DNA of 64,000 bases, from assembly GCA_963513935.1 (NCBI GenBank), contig OY740769.1, forward strand, positions 105,999,762 through 106,063,761, read 5' to 3'. The position numbers and the translations under genes were made by a program. Numbering within the stretch: position 1 is the stretch's first letter; each line of letters starts with the position of its first letter. Positions 42,601-47,218 of the stretch are shown in pieces. A model generated the notes under the pieces. It ran no database searches, was not told the DNA's origin, and saw only the letters and a list, made by a program, of their open reading frames with translations. Origin of the DNA: Aphrophora alni (lineage: Eukaryota; Arthropoda; Insecta; Hemiptera; Aphrophoridae).

Positions 42601-45600
42601 TCAAATTATATGATAATTGTAAAAGGTAATAAGATGTTAAACTTTCTAAAAGAATGTTTGAATTAATAACATTGGTTATTATGAGGAACTATAAAATTTA
42701 TCATAAAATAGTACAAAATGAAAAATGTCCTACACATATTATATGGCCTGCATGATTAATAGTAAATATTCAATGTTTCATCTGGATTAAAAACTATGGT
42801 TATATGGTAAATATTATAAAAATCTTAGGGTAGCTATCCTTATAAAGGAGTAAACAGATGAGAACATGACCAAATTAACAGAAAACTGGGAATTAATTCA
42901 TTTTATGACAGTTCCTGAAACATAATATAAATATTATTAATTGCAATGGTTTGATTTATGTTATATTTGTATATTAAATTGCAGAAATTATATTTGTTGA
43001 GATTAATTAAGATTTTTATTATTAGGTTTACATCAGCAGATGATGTAAAGAGCTATTCTATATATGGAACTGCTGTCATAGAAGTGATAATAGATCTTCT
43101 TACTGGACAGCACTTGGTAAATATATATTTTAAATATACACTTTATTTTTAAATACTATAGTTGATACCTAAAAAAATGTAATTACAAAAAGTAATAGAA
43201 ATATATAATTTGGTGTGTGTGTCAAAAGATACCAAATAGTTAGCACTAAGTAATTGTGTACATATTTTTATTCAGTTAAAACACTATTTTGTAAATTTAT
43301 ATAATTTAAAAAAATTCAATATGCAGAGTAATATAAAATTACCTTCAACAGACTGTTTTAATGTTAATGTTAGCACTACGTTGTAGGTGCCAATATAAAA
43401 TTACAAAATATTAGATTATTAAAACAGATAATGGTATTGATATTGCTAGTATTTCATAAATTATTTTCTTATCCCTTTCACTAAAAGGTTCATTCATAAC
43501 AAAGGGTTAACTTTCATTTATATCAATTCTGGTTGTATGGTCTAATTTTAAACATCAATATAGATTGTAGATTTAAAATTTTAAGTTTATAAAAAAAATT
43601 TAAAAAATGATAAATTAAATTTCCTTCTTTTTTTTACAAATCACTATTATCATTAAGCTAATTATTTAATCATTAATATTGTTCACAAATAATGGTTATG
43701 TATAGTCAAATCTCGGGTTAGGAATTCGTGCCAGTCTCACCAATTGGTACACAAAAATTACAGTATTATATATTAGGCTATTCATTAATTATATACTAAA
43801 TTATTCTAATGATTTTGAATGATATGGTACAAAGTTATGAAACACTATGATATTTTGATTGTCCCCTGTCCAAACAAACACAATCTTCACCAAAAGTTAA
43901 GTAGAGTTTTTTTATTAAATAAATTGTTCAAAATTTTGAAATTATTAATTATAAATATTTATTAGGGTGGATCTCACCAATTTAGATGTCTTGTTAGTAA
44001 TGTCCAGTCCATTTGATACGTCTAATCTTCTAGATTCCACTTGGAATATGATCCACACTGTTTATACGTCTGACTACTTCAATAGTTGGATCCACACCGT
44101 TAAAAAAAAAAATGCTATTTTGCCGGTTTGGCGTCCCGGGGTTCACACTCTAATCTCGGCCAAAAAAAAAAATCACTTTACACAAATTAACATAGGTCTA
44201 GATGTGAAATGAGAGTTATGGTTGGTGATTGAAAATGATGTTTTTAATATTTAATGTGCTTATAGACTAATAATTTACAAATTTGTTCTATTTTTAATAA
44301 TTTTATAAGTATTTTTACAGAAACAAAATCATTTATTTTAATTTATTCTGTGAATTTTAATTTAGCGTAATATTACCGCTATGATTACACTTGAAATTGA
44401 AAAAATGGTGTAACCAATCAAAAGCGAGATGGAGGCGGGGCTTAGGATATGTCAAGAAGTGATTTTACATAAATTATGTTACTAACCGTGGGTATATATA
44501 ACTTGGTATTATTTTTGATGAATTATTACAGAAATTTCAAGACATTGGTTAAATCGACAATTTAATGGTGAATCTCGGAGTATTTATTAATTTTCGTGAA
44601 TCATTCGTTTAATATTTTAAAGTTCATGCAAAGTGATAAGTTGTCAAGCAGTTTTCATACATTTATTGTCGGATGTATCGACATATAATCGTACATATCT
44701 TTCGTTTGCAATTGAAATAGGTTTTGGTAAATTTATGGTGAATAGCCAAAATATTTATGAATCGTTTGCATTAATTTTCTTCACTCTGCATTTATCCAAA
44801 ATTGTGTAGTTAAATTATTTCTGGTGAAGATTCCAGATTTCTTGCTCGAAAAGTAGGCCTAATCGAGTTACGCATATTTCCCGCTATGCTCGTCACAGTC
44901 TGTTTATTGTTGCTAAATAAAAAAAACCATTATTCCAATCTTATATTATAGGATATTGTGAGACGTTACAGTAACAATTTTAAAACATTTTAAAACGTCC
45001 TTCCCATGCTTTAAGTTTTTTTTGCTATTAAATAGACACAGTACAATCTAGCCATACATTAAAACCTAATTTTTATCCCGGTTTTATAATAATTGCAATT
45101 TTTAAAAAAGAAAATTATTTAATTCGATCATATTTAGCCAAAATTCAGGGTTGAGGAATATTTTCTCAAAATTGGCAAATAATATTTGGATTATTAAAAT
45201 AGAACATAGAAGTTTGTTCAAAAATATTAAAGTACATATATTTTGCTTACAATGGAATACAATATAGCCATAATTGTTTAAGAATTGGTTAATTTTGATC
45301 ATAGATTCTTCGAGCAGATATTATTGAGGATGCTGGAATTAGTTTAAGTCCTGAAGTAGACATTGGACAGGTTGAAGGTTCATATATCATGGGTCTTGGT
45401 TATTACCTCAGTGAAGAGCTTGTAAGACATGAGGAGACTGGACAGTTGTTAACCAACCGCACTTGGGTAAATATTACTTAGATAAAATTGTTTACAATAA
45501 AAATTATTGTACTTCATTATTTGTAAAATAAATTGACTTTAATCAAACTTCTATATTAAAATTTTCCCTCGACAACACTTTGCATAATCTGATGTGAGAG

Positions 45601-47124
45601 ATTATGAATATTCCTTGTTGATTAGATGTAAAACAAAAACCTAAATTAATTGATACTTCTTTGTAATTTCTGTTTTATATATTACTTCTATTTGTTTGTT
45701 TGTTTGTGTTTGTGTGTGTGTTTGTGTTTGTGTGTGTGTTTGTGTGTGTCTGTGTGTGTGTGTGTGTGTGTGTTTTAAGGTCGTAATTTTTAATTTCATT
45801 TTAAACATTTGTATTACAAGTAAATTACATATTATAATGATTTTAATGAATTTTTATACAATAAGTAAAGAACAAATATTAACTTCTTTATAACAAGAGG
45901 GATGTATAGTGCTCAATTAAAAAGCAATTAATGCCACATACATAATAATAAAAATAAATAGAAATTTAAAAAATTATTGAAGTTTTTAATTAACATGGAA
46001 ATAATTTAAGTAATGTTTTTCTTTAACACTTCAGTCATCTTCCTCCAGTACTTTTGGATGTTGTCCAGGCCATTCCACTAAGCTCTTGCTGTGTATTTTT
46101 GTTTTCCTGTTTTTATGCAAACACAGTAAAAGAATCGATCTGACCTCACGTCATGTTTTCCCAGGATGTTGTTCAGCTTGTTTTGAAAAATATGATGTAA
46201 ACACATTTTATATAATTTTGAAAAAAATTAATAACATAATACGATTTATAAATGAAAACTAAACTAAACTAAATATACCAAGTGAAGTAATTATCAATTA
46301 TGCCGCACTAGTAAATAAAAAAAAAAATTATATAAAATTGACATATGCGAAATATATATATATTTCTATGTTTTAATAGGAGATTTCACACATCTAGTTT
46401 AACCTTTTGTCTCTGATAAATGAATAATAAATATTGTTTCTTCATGCCCTTCTTGTTTATTGGAAGATAATGAACATTCCAGATAGTATTTTGATATTTT
46501 CCTAAAGTATATATGACCATTATATGTTATTACTTGCCTTTCTATAAGAATTTCCTCATTCTGTCCAACAGAAGGAAATTCTTTTTCTAGATACATTTCT
46601 TCATTTTTAACCTCATAACAAAATTCCTCTTCAATGTCGGACATCTCTGCCTCTGTGCTTGTGACAACTATCCTCAAGTTGTCTTCATCGTCCAATTCAA
46701 TATCCTGCTTTCTTTTCCTCTTATTTAAGATTGAATAAAACAGCTGTTTACAGTCTCTCTTGTTCTTCTCAAAGCACTTAATTTATTTGTTGTTCTGCCT
46801 TTTCATCACTTTTTCCTTATCTTCACTATCCAAAAGTGATCTAGTCCTTTCTCTTTTTATTCAACTCCATCACAAAACCAACTACATGCAACACCACACG
46901 TGGTGTATAGACCAGATTGGATGTGAAATTCTTCTAACACTGTCTACAGTCCCACTAGAGGATTTGAAAATCCCTAGGAATCTATATAAGATTCCCCTCC
47001 AAAAATAGAAGATCTATGACTAGAAGAAGGGCTGAGGCAAAATAACAGCAACAAAATAATAAAACCACAGTCAAATTAACCTGAACACATCATCAATAGA
47101 GATAATAATAATTATGAGTCTTAC

Positions 47125-47218
<94 letters not shown>

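Noticed and set aside
45696..45893. Cys-Val repeat protein
   Set aside because: It is a translated TG microsatellite.
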